Source: Thioalkalivibrio sp. ALMg11
GTDB taxonomy: Bacteria; Pseudomonadota; Gammaproteobacteria; Ectothiorhodospirales; Ectothiorhodospiraceae
Length of the DNA: 64,000 bases
Direction of reading: 5' to 3'
NCBI RefSeq assembly: GCF_000377905.1
Contig: NZ_KB898877.1
Location: 92,340-156,339 of the forward strand
In this document: in pieces, positions 37,705 to 47,067 of the stretch
Position numbering within the stretch: position 1 is the first letter of the stretch
How the letters are laid out: each line of letters begins with the position of its first letter
Notes under the pieces: generated by a model
The model's database searches: none
What the model was told of the DNA's origin: nothing
Seen by the model: only the letters and a program-made list of their open reading frames with translations
Made by a program: the position numbers and the translations under genes

Positions 37705-38631
37705 ATGGATATCAGCCCCCACGAAGACGTGCTGTCGACGGTCCTGGCGGCCTACAACCTGCGCGCCCGCATCGACACCAACCCACGCCTGTGCGGCGAA
37801 TGGCAGCTCAGTACGGCGGGCTCGGGAAACGCCAGCTTTCATCTGGTGGGAGAAGGCGGCTGTTATCTGCACCTGGGGGACCAGGCTCCCATCTGGATGG
37901 AGGCCGGCGACCTTCTACTGCTGCCGCATGACGACTGGCACCTGATGTCCAGCCGCGAAACCATTCGCGATCGGGACAATCACCTGACCCTGGTGGAAGG
38001 CGACGATCCGGTGGACACCCCGGTCACCCAGCTCCTGTGCGGCCACTTCGAGTTCGATTCCGGCCGGCGCAACCCGATCCTGGCTGGCCTTCCCGACCAC
38101 ATCATCATCCGTCGCCGCGAATCCGGCGAACGCCTGTCGCACCTGGCGGACCTGATGAACATCGAACTGGCGGAGCGCTCCTCGGGCTATCGGCCGGTAC
38201 TCGACCGGCTGGCGGATACCCTGTTCGTGATGGCCGTGCGTCATCACATCTGCTCGCAACGCGAACACTCGGAGGGGTCCCTGATCGCCGCCCTGGCGGA
38301 CGACCGCATCCGCCGGGCGCTGGATGCCCTGCACGCCCACCCGGAGGCGGCCTGGACCCTGGAGGGGCTGGCCAGCGAGGCAGCGATGTCGCGCAGCAGC
38401 TTCGCCGAACGCTTCCACGCCCTGGTCGGGCAGACCCCGATCGACTACCTGACCCAGTGGCGCATGGTGCTGGCCGAACGCCTGCTACGCGACGGGAGGG
38501 AGTCGGTCGCGGGCGTCATGGACACGGTGGGATATACCTCGGAGGCTGCCTTTCGCAAGGCGTTCAAGCGGGTACACGGATTCGGGCCGGGGCGGATCCG
38601 GCAACTGCTGCGCCGGCTAAGCGCCGGCTAG
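37705..38631 (+). CDS. AraC-family regulator with cupin sensor domain
   Basis: A 308-residue regulator with AAGGA before the ATG. The N-terminal cupin (about 10-180) has CYLHLGDQAPIWMEAGDLLLLPHDDWH, the AraC_binding/cupin_6 type. Two HTH motifs fill the C-terminus (about 205-300): LEGLASEAAMSRSSFAERFHALVGQTPIDYLTQWRM and AGVMDTVGYTSEAAFRKAFKRVHGFGPGRIR. It is divergent from the hvfXABC genes across 176 bases, so it may control them; the ligand is unknown. Members near copper-peptide clusters could be metal or redox responsive, but no obvious metal site is seen. Confidence 0.9.
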   Translation: MDISPHEDVLSTVLAAYNLRARIDTNPRLCGEWQLSTAGSGNASFHLVGEGGCYLHLGDQAPIWMEAGDLLLLPHDDWHLMSSRETIRDRDNHLTLVEGDDPVDTPVTQLLCGHFEFDSGRRNPILAGLPDHIIIRRRESGERLSHLADLMNIELAERSSGYRPVLDRLADTLFVMAVRHHICSQREHSEGSLIAALADDRIRRALDALHAHPEAAWTLEGLASEAAMSRSSFAERFHALVGQTPIDYLTQWRMVLAERLLRDGRESVAGVMDTVGYTSEAAFRKAFKRVHGFGPGRIRQLLRRLSAG

Positions 38632-38650
38632 TCGAGGGCATCAATCGGAT

Positions 38651-39064
38651 TCAGAAGGTATTGGAAACGCTGGCCACGCCCGGTGCGCGCGACCGGACCA
38701 GGCGCTCGACCACGTTCTTGAGATCCAGCGTGGAGCGCGGGCAACCGACACAGGCTCCCTTGAGCCGGACCCGCACGGTGCGGCCATCGAGTTCGACGAA
38801 TTCGATGTCGCCACCGTCCTGCATCATGATCCGCCGCGCTTCCTCGATCGCGCCACGTACCGCGTCCTCGTCGATTGGGCCATCGGCCGGCACGTCCGCT
38901 GCCTCGCGCTCGGCAAAGGTCTGGACACGGTCCAGGCGCAGGGCCAGTTCCGGATCGAGCTCCTCGATCGCGTCCAGTTCTTCCTCGCTATACACGTGAT
39001 CGGGCTCGTCGCTCAGCAGATGCGACACGTCCACCATCACCTGCGCATTGTCGGGTCCAGCCAT
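38651..39064 (-). CDS. NifU C-terminal (Nfu-type) iron-sulfur scaffold domain
   Basis: A 137-residue module starting MAGPDNAQVMVDVS with its own strong ribosome site (CCGGAGG, spacing 8). The N-terminal half is acidic and helical; the C-terminal NifU domain (about 62-137) carries the cluster-binding CxxC in LKGACVGCPRSTLDL. Nfu proteins carry Fe-S clusters to client enzymes; the Fe-S protein SdhB is encoded just upstream. No stop codon separates it from the preceding ygfX-like frame, so it may also be made as the C-terminal part of a fusion. Confidence 0.88.
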   Translation of the reverse strand: MAGPDNAQVMVDVSHLLSDEPDHVYSEEELDAIEELDPELALRLDRVQTFAEREAADVPADGPIDEDAVRGAIEEARRIMMQDGGDIEFVELDGRTVRVRLKGACVGCPRSTLDLKNVVERLVRSRAPGVASVSNTF

Positions 39065-39607
39065 GTTCGGGCCTCCGGGTACTCGGCTTTTCGCCAGTAT
39101 AGCAACGCCCCGCTCGAGCCCCGTGCGAAGCCGCACCCGCCAGCCGGGATCCACGACCTCGCGAGCGGGCGACCAGCGCAACCGTACGCGCAGTCGGCGC
39201 AGGTCCTCCGGGTGCATGCGCCCCGGGTGCAACCACAGACGCCACACCCGGCCCGTCGCGGGCACCCGTACGACCAGGATGACGAGCCTTCGCAACACCC
39301 GTGTATCGGGCAGCACTTCGACCCAGTCCACCATTTCCTGGCGCAGACCCTCGGCCGTGGCCAGCCAGGTCGCGCCTTCTGGCGTCTGGCCCAGCCAGTC
39401 CCAGGCCGGCGGTTGCGAACGCCATTGCCACCACCACCCGACCGCGGCCAAGCCGAAGACCGGGGCCAGCGTCCACAACGGGCTGTACACCAGCACGTAG
39501 CCGACGACCGCGAGCAGCAACAGGATCTGGCCCGCGAGCGCGAGCCGGGGGAGAACCGGGTCAGGCCGGAGCTGAAGCCTGAGTGGCGGCGCGGATCGCC
39601 GGGACAA
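39065..39607 (-). CDS. YgfX-like membrane protein, open in frame into the Nfu module
   Basis: About 181 codons from a TTG at 39607, running without a stop into the Nfu module (joint frame 38651-39607, 318 residues). It has two membrane helices (LALAGQILLLLAVVGYVLVYSPLW and TLAPVFGLAAVGWWWQWRS, about 23-63) and a C-terminal segment with RRLVILVVRVPATGRVWRLWLHPGRMHPEDLRRLRVRLRW, the YgfX/CptA layout. It overlaps the sdhE end by 47 bases, and sdhE-ygfX is a conserved pair. A lost stop codon or a true fusion are both possible. Confidence 0.7.
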
Positions 39608-39815
39608 GGCGGGCTATCCCCTCGTCCACTGTAGTCTGGCGACCCATGACCACATCCAGCAGTACGTTGTCGGGGTAGTCGAGCAGGCGCTCGAAGGCAT
39701 CGCGACCCTCCTGGTCCAGTTGCGCATATCCCTGCGCGAGAAAGTGTCCGAGCAGCCAGTCGTTCTCCAGCATGCCCCGACGGCAGCGCCAGCGTGTCCG
39801 GTTGTCCGGTTCCAT
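39561..39815 (-). CDS. sdhE: FAD assembly factor SdhE
   Basis: An 84-residue helical protein that promotes covalent FAD attachment to SdhA. The start MEPDNRTRWRCRRGMLENDW includes the invariant RRGMLE motif, where the RGxxE face contacts the flavoprotein. The frame extends further upstream through a repeat, without similarity. It lies between sdhB and the ygfX-like frame. Confidence 0.95.
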   Translation of the reverse strand: MEPDNRTRWRCRRGMLENDWLLGHFLAQGYAQLDQEGRDAFERLLDYPDNVLLDVVMGRQTTVDEGIARLVPAIRAATQASAPA

Positions 39816-39838
39816 CAACAAGGACCCCCGCGACTCGT

Positions 39839-39911
39839 TGGAGCCTGCTTGCAGGCGAAGCCCCTGCCCGCGTTCGACTTCGGAGGGGCGCTCGCCTGCA
39901 AACAGGCTCCA
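39839..39911. repeat. Hairpin repeat between sdhB and sdhE
   Basis: Arms TGGAGCCTGCTTGCAGGCGA (39840 region) and TCGCCTGCAAACAGGCTCCA (to 39911) pair across about 33 bases, with further internal pairing (GCCCCT/AGGGGC). It resembles REP-type palindromes with a GCCTGCnnGCAGGC core and shares the CGCCTGCAA core with the palindrome at 28385-28432. Confidence 0.75.
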
Positions 39912-39943
39912 ACAAACCCCGAGCCGAGAGTGCAGATGGCAGG

Positions 39944-40645
39944 TCACAGCGACTTCTTCAGCATCGTGCGACGGATGTCGCTGATCGCGCGGCTCGGGTT
40001 CAGGCCCTTCGGGCACACCTGGGTGCAGTTCATGATGGTGTGGCAGCGGTAGAGCTTCCAGGCATCATCCAGCTGTTCCAGACGGTGCTCGGTGGCCTCG
40101 TCGCGGCTGTCGTGGATGAAGCGCGCGGCCTGCAACAAGGCCGCCGGCCCCAGAAACTTGTCCGGGTTCCACCAGTAGGACGGACAGGCAGCGGAGCAGC
40201 AACCGCACAGGATGCACTCGTACAGGCCATCCAGTTGTTCGCGGTCCTCGGGGCTTTGCTTGCGCTCGACCTCGGGCTCCGGGCTGTCGTTAACCAGCCA
40301 GGGCTCGGCCTTGCGGTACTGCTCCCAGAAGTTGTCCATGTCCACGATCAGGTCGCGGATCACCGGCATGCCCGGGAACGGGCGCAGTGTCACCGGTGAC
40401 TCCAGATCCGTCAGCGGCGTGATGCAGGCCAGGCCGTTGGTGCCGTTGATGTTCATGCCATCGGAGCCACAGACCCCGTGCTGGCAGGAGCGGCGAAAGC
40501 CCAGCGAGTCGTCCTGCTCCTTCAACAGCAACAAGGCATCCAGCAGCATCATCCCCGGCTCGACCTGATCGTCAGGCAGGGTGAAGCGCTGCATCTTCGG
40601 CAGCGTGTCCGTCTCCGGGTTGAAGCGGTAGATCGAGAACTCCAT
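39944..40645 (-). CDS. sdhB: Succinate dehydrogenase iron-sulfur subunit
   Basis: Electron-transfer subunit of complex II, 233 residues. The N-terminal ferredoxin domain holds the [2Fe-2S] cysteines (CQHGVCGSDGMNINGTNGLAC, about 58-78). The C-terminal domain holds the [4Fe-4S] set (CILCGCCSAACPSYWW) and the [3Fe-4S] set (CHTIMNCTQVCPKGLNP). It is separated from sdhA by a DksA-like gene and repeats, unlike the contiguous sdhCDAB of E. coli. Confidence 0.96.
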   Translation of the reverse strand: MEFSIYRFNPETDTLPKMQRFTLPDDQVEPGMMLLDALLLLKEQDDSLGFRRSCQHGVCGSDGMNINGTNGLACITPLTDLESPVTLRPFPGMPVIRDLIVDMDNFWEQYRKAEPWLVNDSPEPEVERKQSPEDREQLDGLYECILCGCCSAACPSYWWNPDKFLGPAALLQAARFIHDSRDEATEHRLEQLDDAWKLYRCHTIMNCTQVCPKGLNPSRAISDIRRTMLKKSL

Positions 40646-40703
40646 CCGTCTCTCCTGTCAGCGGCCGCGACGCCACCGGTTCACGCGCATCGGTACGACC
40701 CGA

Positions 40704-41072
40704 TCAACCCTGTTCCTGTTCCTGTGCCTCGGCGCAGGCAATGCAGCGTTCGGCGGCCGGATCGATCTCCAGCCGCGAGCGGGCAATCGGCTCCAGGCAA
40801 TCGATACACAGTCCACCCTCGCCTTCCTTCAGCCGCACCAAGGCCCGGCGTGCTCGGGCGCGCTGGGCCTCGCGCCGTTGCTGGCTCGCCTTGGCCATTG
40901 CCTGGCCTTGCAGCGCGTCCATCCGTGACAGCCGTCCGGTGCGCTGCTGGTCCAGCTCCACGGTCGCACCGCTTTCGCCGGCTCCCTCGAGTGCGGCGTC
41001 CAGCTCCGTCACCAGCGCCTCGAGCTGCTCGCGCAGCCATGCCTCGGGTACCGGTTCGGTGGGGTTGCTCAT
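40704..41072 (-). CDS. DksA/TraR-type zinc-finger protein
   Basis: A 122-residue protein with a helical N-terminus (coiled coil about 10-85) and a C-terminal four-cysteine zinc finger: CIDC near 89-92 and CIAC near 112-115, with the DksA/TraR signature IARSRLEIDP between them. Members act on the secondary channel of RNA polymerase or are of unknown use; the acidic tip of true DksA is not evident. It lies between sdhA and sdhB, an unusual site, with dispersed repeats just upstream. Confidence 0.82.
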   Translation of the reverse strand: MSNPTEPVPEAWLREQLEALVTELDAALEGAGESGATVELDQQRTGRLSRMDALQGQAMAKASQQRREAQRARARRALVRLKEGEGGLCIDCLEPIARSRLEIDPAAERCIACAEAQEQEQG

Positions 41073-41130
41073 TGGTCGTCTCCCATCGAGCGCGTTGCAC
41101 ATGGTTGAACGCGCGGGCTGCCATGGCCCC

Positions 41131-41277
41131 TGATGCGATTCGCTGTGCTCATCGGCATCCTACGGCCTGTATTGATGCACCGGTGTCGTAGGGTGCGTTG
41201 AGCATCGCGAAACGCACCGATGCCGGTGGGAATATCCACCTCGTGATGCGATTCGCTGCGCTCATCGGCATCCTACG
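41131..41277. repeat. Three copies of the GTAGGATGCG-family repeat
   Basis: Copies at 41131-41164 and 41243-41277 (both TGATGCGATTCGCTG then GCTCATCGGCATCCTAC) flank an inverted copy at 41187-41220 (CGTAGGGTGCGTTGAGC). They fill the 219-base gap between sdhA and the DksA-like gene and can fold into alternative hairpins. Same family as 6258-6368 and 24172-24277. Confidence 0.85.
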
Positions 41278-41291
41278 GTCGCGTTGCGCCA

Positions 41292-43067
41292 TCAATAGAC
41301 GCGTTCCTTGGGCGGGAACGAGGCGACGGTGTTCGGCTGGGTGCGCACCGGCTTGTAGTCGAGGCTGTCATCCGCCAGCGAGTACAGGCTGTGCTTCAGC
41401 CAGCGCTGGTCGTCGCGCTCGGGGAAGTCGATCCGCGAGTGCGCCCCGCGGCTCTCCTCGCGCCCCAGCGCGGAGCGGATGGTCGCGATCGCGCAGTCCA
41501 TCAGGTTCTCCAGTTCCATCGCCTCCACCCGCGCGGTGTTGAAGGTGCTGGAGTGATCCGCGATCACCGCGTTATTCAGGCGCTCGCGCAGCGCGCGGAC
41601 CTTCTCCACGCCCTCGCGCATCACCTCGTCGGTGCGGAACACCGAGCAGTGGTCTTCCATCACCTTGCGCAGCTCGCGCTTGAGCGGCTCGATCTGCTCG
41701 GCGGAACCATCGCCCGGGTTCTTGCGATCCCAGCGCGTGAGCCGCGCCATTGCCTGCTCCACGGCCGCCTCGTCCAGCGCCCGGTGGTAGCGATTCTCCG
41801 CCAGGTACTCGAGGATGTGGTTGGCCGCCGCGCGGCCGAATACCAGGATGTCCAGCAGCGAATTGCCACCCAGGCGGTTGGCCCCGTGCACCGACACGCA
41901 GGCCGTCTCGCCGGCCGCGTATAACCCGGGCACCGGGTCCTCCGGGGTATCCTTCACCGGCGCGACCACCTGCCCGAAGCGATTGGTGGGGATACCGCCC
42001 ATGCTGTAGTGACAGGTCGGGAAGATCGGGATCGGCGCCTCGATCGGGTCCACCCCGAGGAAGGTCATACTCGTCTCGCGAATCCCCGGAAGGCGGTGCA
42101 TGATGGTGTCGGTCCCGAGGTGGCGCAGGTCCAGCAACACATGGTCCCCGTTGCGCCCGCAGCCGCGCCCCTCGCGCACCTCGGTGGCAATGGAGCGGCT
42201 GACCACGTCGCGCGAGGCGAGGTCCTTCGCCCGCGGGGCATAACGCTCCATGAAGCGCTCGCCCTCGGAGTTGATCAGGAACCCGCCCTCGCCGCGCGCG
42301 CCCTCGGTAATCAGCATCCCGCGCCCGGCGATCCCGGTCGGGTGAAACTGCACGAACTCCATGTCCTCCAGCGGCACCCCGGCGCGCAGGGCCATCGCCA
42401 TGCCGTCGCCGGTGTTGATCAGGGCATTGGTCGTGGTGCGGAACAGCTGCCCCGCCCCGCCGGTCGCAATCAACGTGGTCTTCGCCTCGATCACGATCGG
42501 CTCGCCGGTCAGGATCTCGAACGCCAGGACGCCCAGCACGAAACCCTGCTCGTCGCGCAGCAGGTCCACCGCAAAGTATTCGTCGAAGAAGTGCGTACGC
42601 GCGCGCAGATTCTGCTGGTACAGCGAGTGCAGGATCGCGTGCCCGGTGCGGTCCGCCGCGGCGCAGGTGCGCGCCGCCTGGTCCTGACCAAAGTTCTGGC
42701 TCTGCCCGCCAAAGGCGCGCTGGTAGATGTTGCCGTTGTCCAGGCGCGAGAACGGCACGCCAAAGTGGTCCAGCTCGTAGACCACCTTGGGCGCGGCGCG
42801 ACACATGTACTCGATCGCGTCCTGGTCGCCCAGGTAGTCCGAGCCCTTCACGGTGTCGAACATGTGCCAGTGCCACGAGTCCGGCAGGACGTTGGCCAGC
42901 GCGGCATTCACCCCACCCTGCGCGGCCACCGTATGCGAGCGCGTGGGAAACACCTTGGAGACCACCGCGACCTTGGCATCGCCATTGGACAGCTGCAGCG
43001 CCGCGCGCAGGCCGGCCCCGCCCGCCCCGATGATCAGGGCGTCGAACTTGCGCCGTGCCACGTTCAT
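41292..43067 (-). CDS. sdhA: Succinate dehydrogenase flavoprotein subunit
   Basis: Oxidises succinate to fumarate; 591 residues from the [22 protein letters not shown] (AAGGGA upstream). The FAD-binding GAGGAG is at the N-terminus and the histidine for covalent FAD is in [10 protein letters not shown]. Active-site regions include [23 protein letters not shown] and [10 protein letters not shown]. The C-terminus ends PPKERVY. It follows sdhD by 10 bases. SdhE, encoded downstream, should flavinylate it. Confidence 0.97.
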   Translation of the reverse strand: MNVARRKFDALIIGAGGAGLRAALQLSNGDAKVAVVSKVFPTRSHTVAAQGGVNAALANVLPDSWHWHMFDTVKGSDYLGDQDAIEYMCRAAPKVVYELDHFGVPFSRLDNGNIYQRAFGGQSQNFGQDQAARTCAAADRTGHAILHSLYQQNLRARTHFFDEYFAVDLLRDEQGFVLGVLAFEILTGEPIVIEAKTTLIATGGAGQLFRTTTNALINTGDGMAMALRAGVPLEDMEFVQFHPTGIAGRGMLITEGARGEGGFLINSEGERFMERYAPRAKDLASRDVVSRSIATEVREGRGCGRNGDHVLLDLRHLGTDTIMHRLPGIRETSMTFLGVDPIEAPIPIFPTCHYSMGGIPTNRFGQVVAPVKDTPEDPVPGLYAAGETACVSVHGANRLGGNSLLDILVFGRAAANHILEYLAENRYHRALDEAAVEQAMARLTRWDRKNPGDGSAEQIEPLKRELRKVMEDHCSVFRTDEVMREGVEKVRALRERLNNAVIADHSSTFNTARVEAMELENLMDCAIATIRSALGREESRGAHSRIDFPERDDQRWLKHSLYSLADDSLDYKPVRTQPNTVASFPPKERVY

Positions 43068-43077
43068 GCCAGTCCCT

Positions 43078-43416
43078 TCATGCAAGCCCCGCCCGAATCA
43101 GAATGAAGAATGCCCACAGGCCCGTCAGGAGCAGACCGCCGGCCGCCAGTACGAAAACCGTGAGCCGCGTACCCGGCGCATGCACGTAGTCCATCACCAC
43201 GTCACGCAGCCCGATCCATGCATGCAGCAGTAACAGCAGCACAAACACAGCCGTCAGCAACCCAATCACGGGGTGCCCGACCACACCCAGCCATGCGGCA
43301 TGATCCGCGGGTGCGGCCAGCACAAAAAATCCAAGAGCCAGGATCACGTATACGCCCACATACACCGCGGTGATGCGTTGCAGCAACCAGGCGCGCTGTC
43401 CGCTCAGGAGCCTCAT
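43078..43416 (-). CDS. sdhD: Succinate dehydrogenase membrane anchor SdhD
   Basis: A 112-residue haem/quinone anchor with three membrane helices ([72 protein letters not shown]). The haem-ligand type motif [16 protein letters not shown] is typical of SdhD. The ATG overlaps the sdhC stop by 4 bases. Confidence 0.93.
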   Translation of the reverse strand: MRLLSGQRAWLLQRITAVYVGVYVILALGFFVLAAPADHAAWLGVVGHPVIGLLTAVFVLLLLLHAWIGLRDVVMDYVHAPGTRLTVFVLAAGGLLLTGLWAFFILIRAGLA

Positions 43417-43793
43417 AGCACCAGCCCCAGCCACACCAGCACCGTGGCGAGGATGCCCGCGTACAGGGCATCGCGCGCCGTGCGCAGCGAGCCCTCGCGA
43501 TCCTCGCCGATGCCGAATTCCATCAGCAGGTAGCGAATCCCGGCAAACAGGTGGTGCAGCAACCACCACAGCCCGAGGGCCAGGGCGACCAGGCCGAGCG
43601 GGTGATAAATAATGGCGACCACCTGAGCGAAGCCCTCGGGGCTGGCCAGCGAGCGGTCCAGGAGCCAAAGCAGCACGGGAATCGACAGAATCAGGAAGAC
43701 ACCGGTGATCCGGTGCAGAATGGAGACCACGGCATTCAGCGGCAGTCGGATCTTGCGCAAATCCAGAAAGACGGGACGCCCCTGCCGAGTCAT
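43413..43793 (-). CDS. sdhC: Succinate dehydrogenase cytochrome b556 subunit SdhC
   Basis: A 126-residue membrane subunit. It begins RPVFLDLRKIRLPLNAVVSILHRITGVFL, the family signature in which serine and arginine line the quinone site. LGLWWLLHHLFAGIRYLLMEFG holds the haem-ligand histidine region. First gene of the sdhCDA series, divergent from ygfZ. Confidence 0.95.
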   Translation of the reverse strand: MTRQGRPVFLDLRKIRLPLNAVVSILHRITGVFLILSIPVLLWLLDRSLASPEGFAQVVAIIYHPLGLVALALGLWWLLHHLFAGIRYLLMEFGIGEDREGSLRTARDALYAGILATVLVWLGLVL

Positions 43794-43971
43794 GCCAACC
43801 CCTAATAGCCGGAAGAAAAGGACCGTCAGGCTGACACCCCGCGTGGGGTTCGTCTACCATCGATCCACCGAATCAGCTTACCACTCCATGCTGCCGTCGT
43901 GACCCCGTATCGCCGCCTCCCGCGCGGTACGCCCGGCGATGGCATGGGCAGCAGTCCACTGGAGATCCTCG

Positions 43972-45018
43972 ATGCGCGAAGACTGGAAAGACCACATCAC
44001 CGATGCGGGTGCCGAGTTCGAGGAGGACGACCTCCTGCACTACGGCAACCCGGAGCGCGAACGGCGCATGGCCGTCAATGGCGAGGTGATCTGCGACCTC
44101 TCCCATCGCGGCCTGCTCGAGGTCCGCGGCGACGACGCCACCGACTTCCTGCAGGGCCAGTTCGGCAACGACATCCGCGCGGTGGACGCACAGCACAGCC
44201 AGCTCTCCAGCTACGCAAGCCCCAAGGGCCGCGCCTACGCCGTGTTCCGCGTGCTGCGCACCCGCGACGGCTACCTGCTGGAGATGCCCGCCGACCGGAT
44301 CAAGCCGGTAGCCAAGCGCCTGCAGATGTTCGTGCTGCGTGCGAACGTCATCATCGAACAGGCCGGGGATTCGCGGATCCACTTCGGCTGCTCCGGGCCG
44401 GATGCCGAGAAGGAACTGCAAAGCGCGCTGGGTGCCTGCCCCGCCGAGGTCGAGGAGGTCGTCGAGAAGGACGGCGTCATCGTGGTCCGGGTGCCCGGGG
44501 TGCACCCGCGCTTCGAGCTGTTCGGCGAGTTCGAGGCCATGCGCAAGGCATGGGACGGCCTGAACGTCCACGCGGCCCCGGTGGGCCCGCGCGACTGGGC
44601 GCTGCTGGATGTCCTGGCCGGGGTCCCCACTGTGGTGGAGGAAACCTCCGAGAAGTTCGTGCCGCAGATGCTCAACCTGCACGCCCTGGGCGCGATCAGC
44701 TTCGACAAGGGCTGCTATCCGGGCCAGGAGGTCGTAGCCCGGATGCATTATCTCGGCAAACTCAAGCGGCGCATGTACCGCCTGGCGATCCACACTCAGA
44801 CCCCGCCCCAACCCGGTTCCCCGGTTTTCCGGGCCGACGGCAACCCCGACCAGTCGGACGGCGAGATCGTCGCCGCCGAACTGCACCCGGACGGGCTGTA
44901 CTCCGCCCTGGCGGTACTGCAGGTCGCGGCCGCCGAGGGTGAACTGCGCTGGGACGCCCCGGACGGCGCCAAAGCCGAGGTCGTCGAACTGCCCTACGCG
45001 GTCCCCGAAGGAGCCTGA
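43972..45018 (+). CDS. ygfZ: Folate-binding Fe-S cluster maintenance protein YgfZ
   Basis: A 348-residue GcvT-like protein needed for some Fe-S enzymes. The ATG MREDWKDHI has GGAG upstream. It has the N-terminal VICDLSHRGLLEVRGDDATDFLQGQF and the diagnostic motif KGCYPGQEVVAR (near residue 254) with the conserved cysteine. It is divergent from the sdh operon, whose products contain Fe-S clusters. Confidence 0.94.
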   Translation: MREDWKDHITDAGAEFEEDDLLHYGNPERERRMAVNGEVICDLSHRGLLEVRGDDATDFLQGQFGNDIRAVDAQHSQLSSYASPKGRAYAVFRVLRTRDGYLLEMPADRIKPVAKRLQMFVLRANVIIEQAGDSRIHFGCSGPDAEKELQSALGACPAEVEEVVEKDGVIVVRVPGVHPRFELFGEFEAMRKAWDGLNVHAAPVGPRDWALLDVLAGVPTVVEETSEKFVPQMLNLHALGAISFDKGCYPGQEVVARMHYLGKLKRRMYRLAIHTQTPPQPGSPVFRADGNPDQSDGEIVAAELHPDGLYSALAVLQVAAAEGELRWDAPDGAKAEVVELPYAVPEGA

Positions 45019-45021
45019 CGC

Positions 45022-45186
45022 ATGCGCTTTCTGTTTTTCTTTTTCGTACTGATCCTGCTGGCACTGTGGGGGGCCTTCTTCAGCCGCCCCGACAACCCCA
45101 CGCTATCCAACTGGCTTTACGCCCTTTCGGGCGTCCTGGCCGTGCTGTTCATCATCGGTTACCTCCGGCTCGACGGGGTCATCTGA
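45022..45186 (+). CDS. Small two-helix membrane protein of unknown function
   Basis: A 54-residue open frame with AAGGAG upstream, starting 3 bases after ygfZ. It begins MRFLFFFFVLILLALWGAFF and has a second hydrophobic helix (WLYALSGVLAVLFIIGYLRL) after a short polar turn. The positioning and ribosome site argue that it is a real gene translated with ygfZ. No family recognised. Confidence 0.6.
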   Translation: MRFLFFFFVLILLALWGAFFSRPDNPTLSNWLYALSGVLAVLFIIGYLRLDGVI

Positions 45187-45198
45187 CCCCGCTGGGCC

Positions 45199-46632
45199 TC
45201 AGGACGCCAGTCGGGTCCGGGTATCCGCCACCGGCTCGCCCAGACGCGTCTCCAGCTCCCGCGCCTGGCGAGCATGGCGACCCGACACGGCGAATCCCGC
45301 AAGCCGCCCGTCAGCGTGATACTCCAGGTGACGCCCTTCGGCGTCACCCGAGATCTCCACCCACTCGCCCCCGTCCGTCCGCGGCGGGCAGACGTTCAAT
45401 GGCAGGCTCGTCGTCTTGACCTGCACGATCCCGGCATCCGGCCGGTACACCGTCGGCTCGCCGGACAGCGTGCGCGCCAGCGCAGCCGCCTGCCCGCGCA
45501 GGGTCTCCACGTAGGGGCGCAGCTGGCCGTCGAACTCGCAACCATCGCCCAGGGCGAAGATCGCCGGGTCCGTGGTCCGCAAGAGTGCGTCCACCTCGAT
45601 CCCCGCGTGACAGGCCAGACCGATCCGCTCGGCCAGCTCGCGGTTGGGCACCAGCCCCAGCGCGCTGATGACCACTTCGGCCTCTACGGATTCGCCGTTG
45701 GCCAGGGCAAGACGGGTCGCACCCTCCGCGACCGGTTCGATGCCCTCGACGATCGCCTCGGTGCGCCACTGCACACCATGGTCGGCCAGCGCCTTCTTCA
45801 GATCGACGCTCAGCGGCTCGGGCAGCAGATTCGCCAGCGGCCGCGACGCACACTCGATCAAGGTGACCGGATACCCACCGGCCGCCAGGTCATCAGCCAG
45901 CTCGCAGCCCACCAGTCCGGCACCGATGATCGCCACCCGGGCGTGGGCGGGCGCGCCTTCTCGCGCCTCGAGCGCTGCACGGAGATGCCGGTAGTCCTCC
46001 AGCGTATTCACCGACAGCGGCGCTGTGGCCCCACCCGGGAACGCCATTTGCCGCGGGCGCGCACCGGTAGCCAGCACCAGTTGCCCGTATGGGACGCCAC
46101 CACGGGCGGTGATGAGTCTTTGCTGCGCCCGCTGGACATCCAGCACACGGATGAACGGCATCAGATCGATCCCGAGCCGGGCCGCACGCGCCGGGCCACT
46201 CTCCTCGACCAGGTCCGTGACCGCGACGCCACGGGCGAAGGCATTGGAGATCCGCGGCTTGGTGTAGTAATCACCGGAATCGGCGGTCAGCAGTCGGATC
46301 GTTCGCTTCGGGTCCCGCTCGCGCAGGGCCTCGGCCAGCGCCCAACCCGCCATGCCGCCGCCAACGATCACGACCGCATCCGGATCATCCGCTCCGGGGC
46401 CGGCACTCCAGGCCATCGCCGCCGCACCCGCGTCCGCCTCTTCGGCGCGCGGTTCCAGCGCGGTGAAATCCGCCTTGGTCACGTTACAGTCCGGGCAATA
46501 CCAATCGTCGGGGATATCTTCGAAACGCGTACCCGGGGCCAGACCCGAATCCGGGTCACCCTTGGCCTCGTCGTAGATATAGCCGCAGACCTTGCAGATA
46601 AAACGCTTGAAATCACTCGAGTCGGTGCTCAT
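45199..46632 (-). CDS. Rubredoxin-FAD/NAD(P) oxidoreductase fusion (rubredoxin reductase)
   Basis: A 477-residue fusion. The N-terminal rubredoxin (about 5-58) has both metal pairs, CKVC (13-16) and CPDC (46-49). After a linker comes a pyridine-nucleotide oxidoreductase with an FAD motif ([15 protein letters not shown], near 89) and an NAD motif ([15 protein letters not shown]), ending with a rubredoxin-reductase-type C-terminus. It moves electrons from NAD(P)H to rubredoxin. I use the ATG at 46632 (GGAGG upstream), which shares one base with the DUF302 stop. Its electron acceptor may be the flavoprotein encoded two genes upstream. Confidence 0.88.
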   Translation of the reverse strand: MSTDSSDFKRFICKVCGYIYDEAKGDPDSGLAPGTRFEDIPDDWYCPDCNVTKADFTALEPRAEEADAGAAAMAWSAGPGADDPDAVVIVGGGMAGWALAEALRERDPKRTIRLLTADSGDYYTKPRISNAFARGVAVTDLVEESGPARAARLGIDLMPFIRVLDVQRAQQRLITARGGVPYGQLVLATGARPRQMAFPGGATAPLSVNTLEDYRHLRAALEAREGAPAHARVAIIGAGLVGCELADDLAAGGYPVTLIECASRPLANLLPEPLSVDLKKALADHGVQWRTEAIVEGIEPVAEGATRLALANGESVEAEVVISALGLVPNRELAERIGLACHAGIEVDALLRTTDPAIFALGDGCEFDGQLRPYVETLRGQAAALARTLSGEPTVYRPDAGIVQVKTTSLPLNVCPPRTDGGEWVEISGDAEGRHLEYHADGRLAGFAVSGRHARQARELETRLGEPVADTRTRLAS

Positions 46633-47012
46633 CACGCGGCCTCCAGGGCATCGAGAATGGCCTGCAGCTTCGGATCCAGCTCGGCGCCAATGGCGTCAAG
46701 ATGAGGGCTTGCCCACGGTGCGAACACGTCCCGCGCGGAGCGCGCGCTGATGCGCAGGAGATCACCATCGCCGGAGACGTGGATGCGCAGCGGGATGTCG
46801 ATGCCGGCCGCCTTGCAGGCCTCCCAGACACGCACCGCATAGCTCGGATGAAAGACCTCAAGGATCTGGTCGGTCGGGACCTCGACCCCGATCTTCGCGG
46901 CGTTGGCCTGGCCATTGATATGCGAGACCAGCTTCAGCCCCTGGGCGTCGATCTCTTCCTTCAGGGTCGCGACCGCGGTCTCGGGGTCCAGTCGGGTAGT
47001 GGTTTCCAGCAT
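46632..47012 (-). CDS. DUF302-domain protein
   Basis: A 126-residue soluble protein with the DUF302 fold ([59 protein letters not shown]). No cysteine pair for catalysis is visible except a single one in WEACKAA. AAGGA precedes the ATG. It lies between the acyl-CoA-dehydrogenase-like gene and the rubredoxin fusion, tightly linked to the latter. Function of DUF302 is not established. Confidence 0.8.
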   Translation of the reverse strand: MLETTTRLDPETAVATLKEEIDAQGLKLVSHINGQANAAKIGVEVPTDQILEVFHPSYAVRVWEACKAAGIDIPLRIHVSGDGDLLRISARSARDVFAPWASPHLDAIGAELDPKLQAILDALEAA

Positions 47013-47067
47013 GACGATTCCTTCGTTCGGCGCGGGGCCCCGGTGTGCCCCGCCCGTGAGTGGTGGA

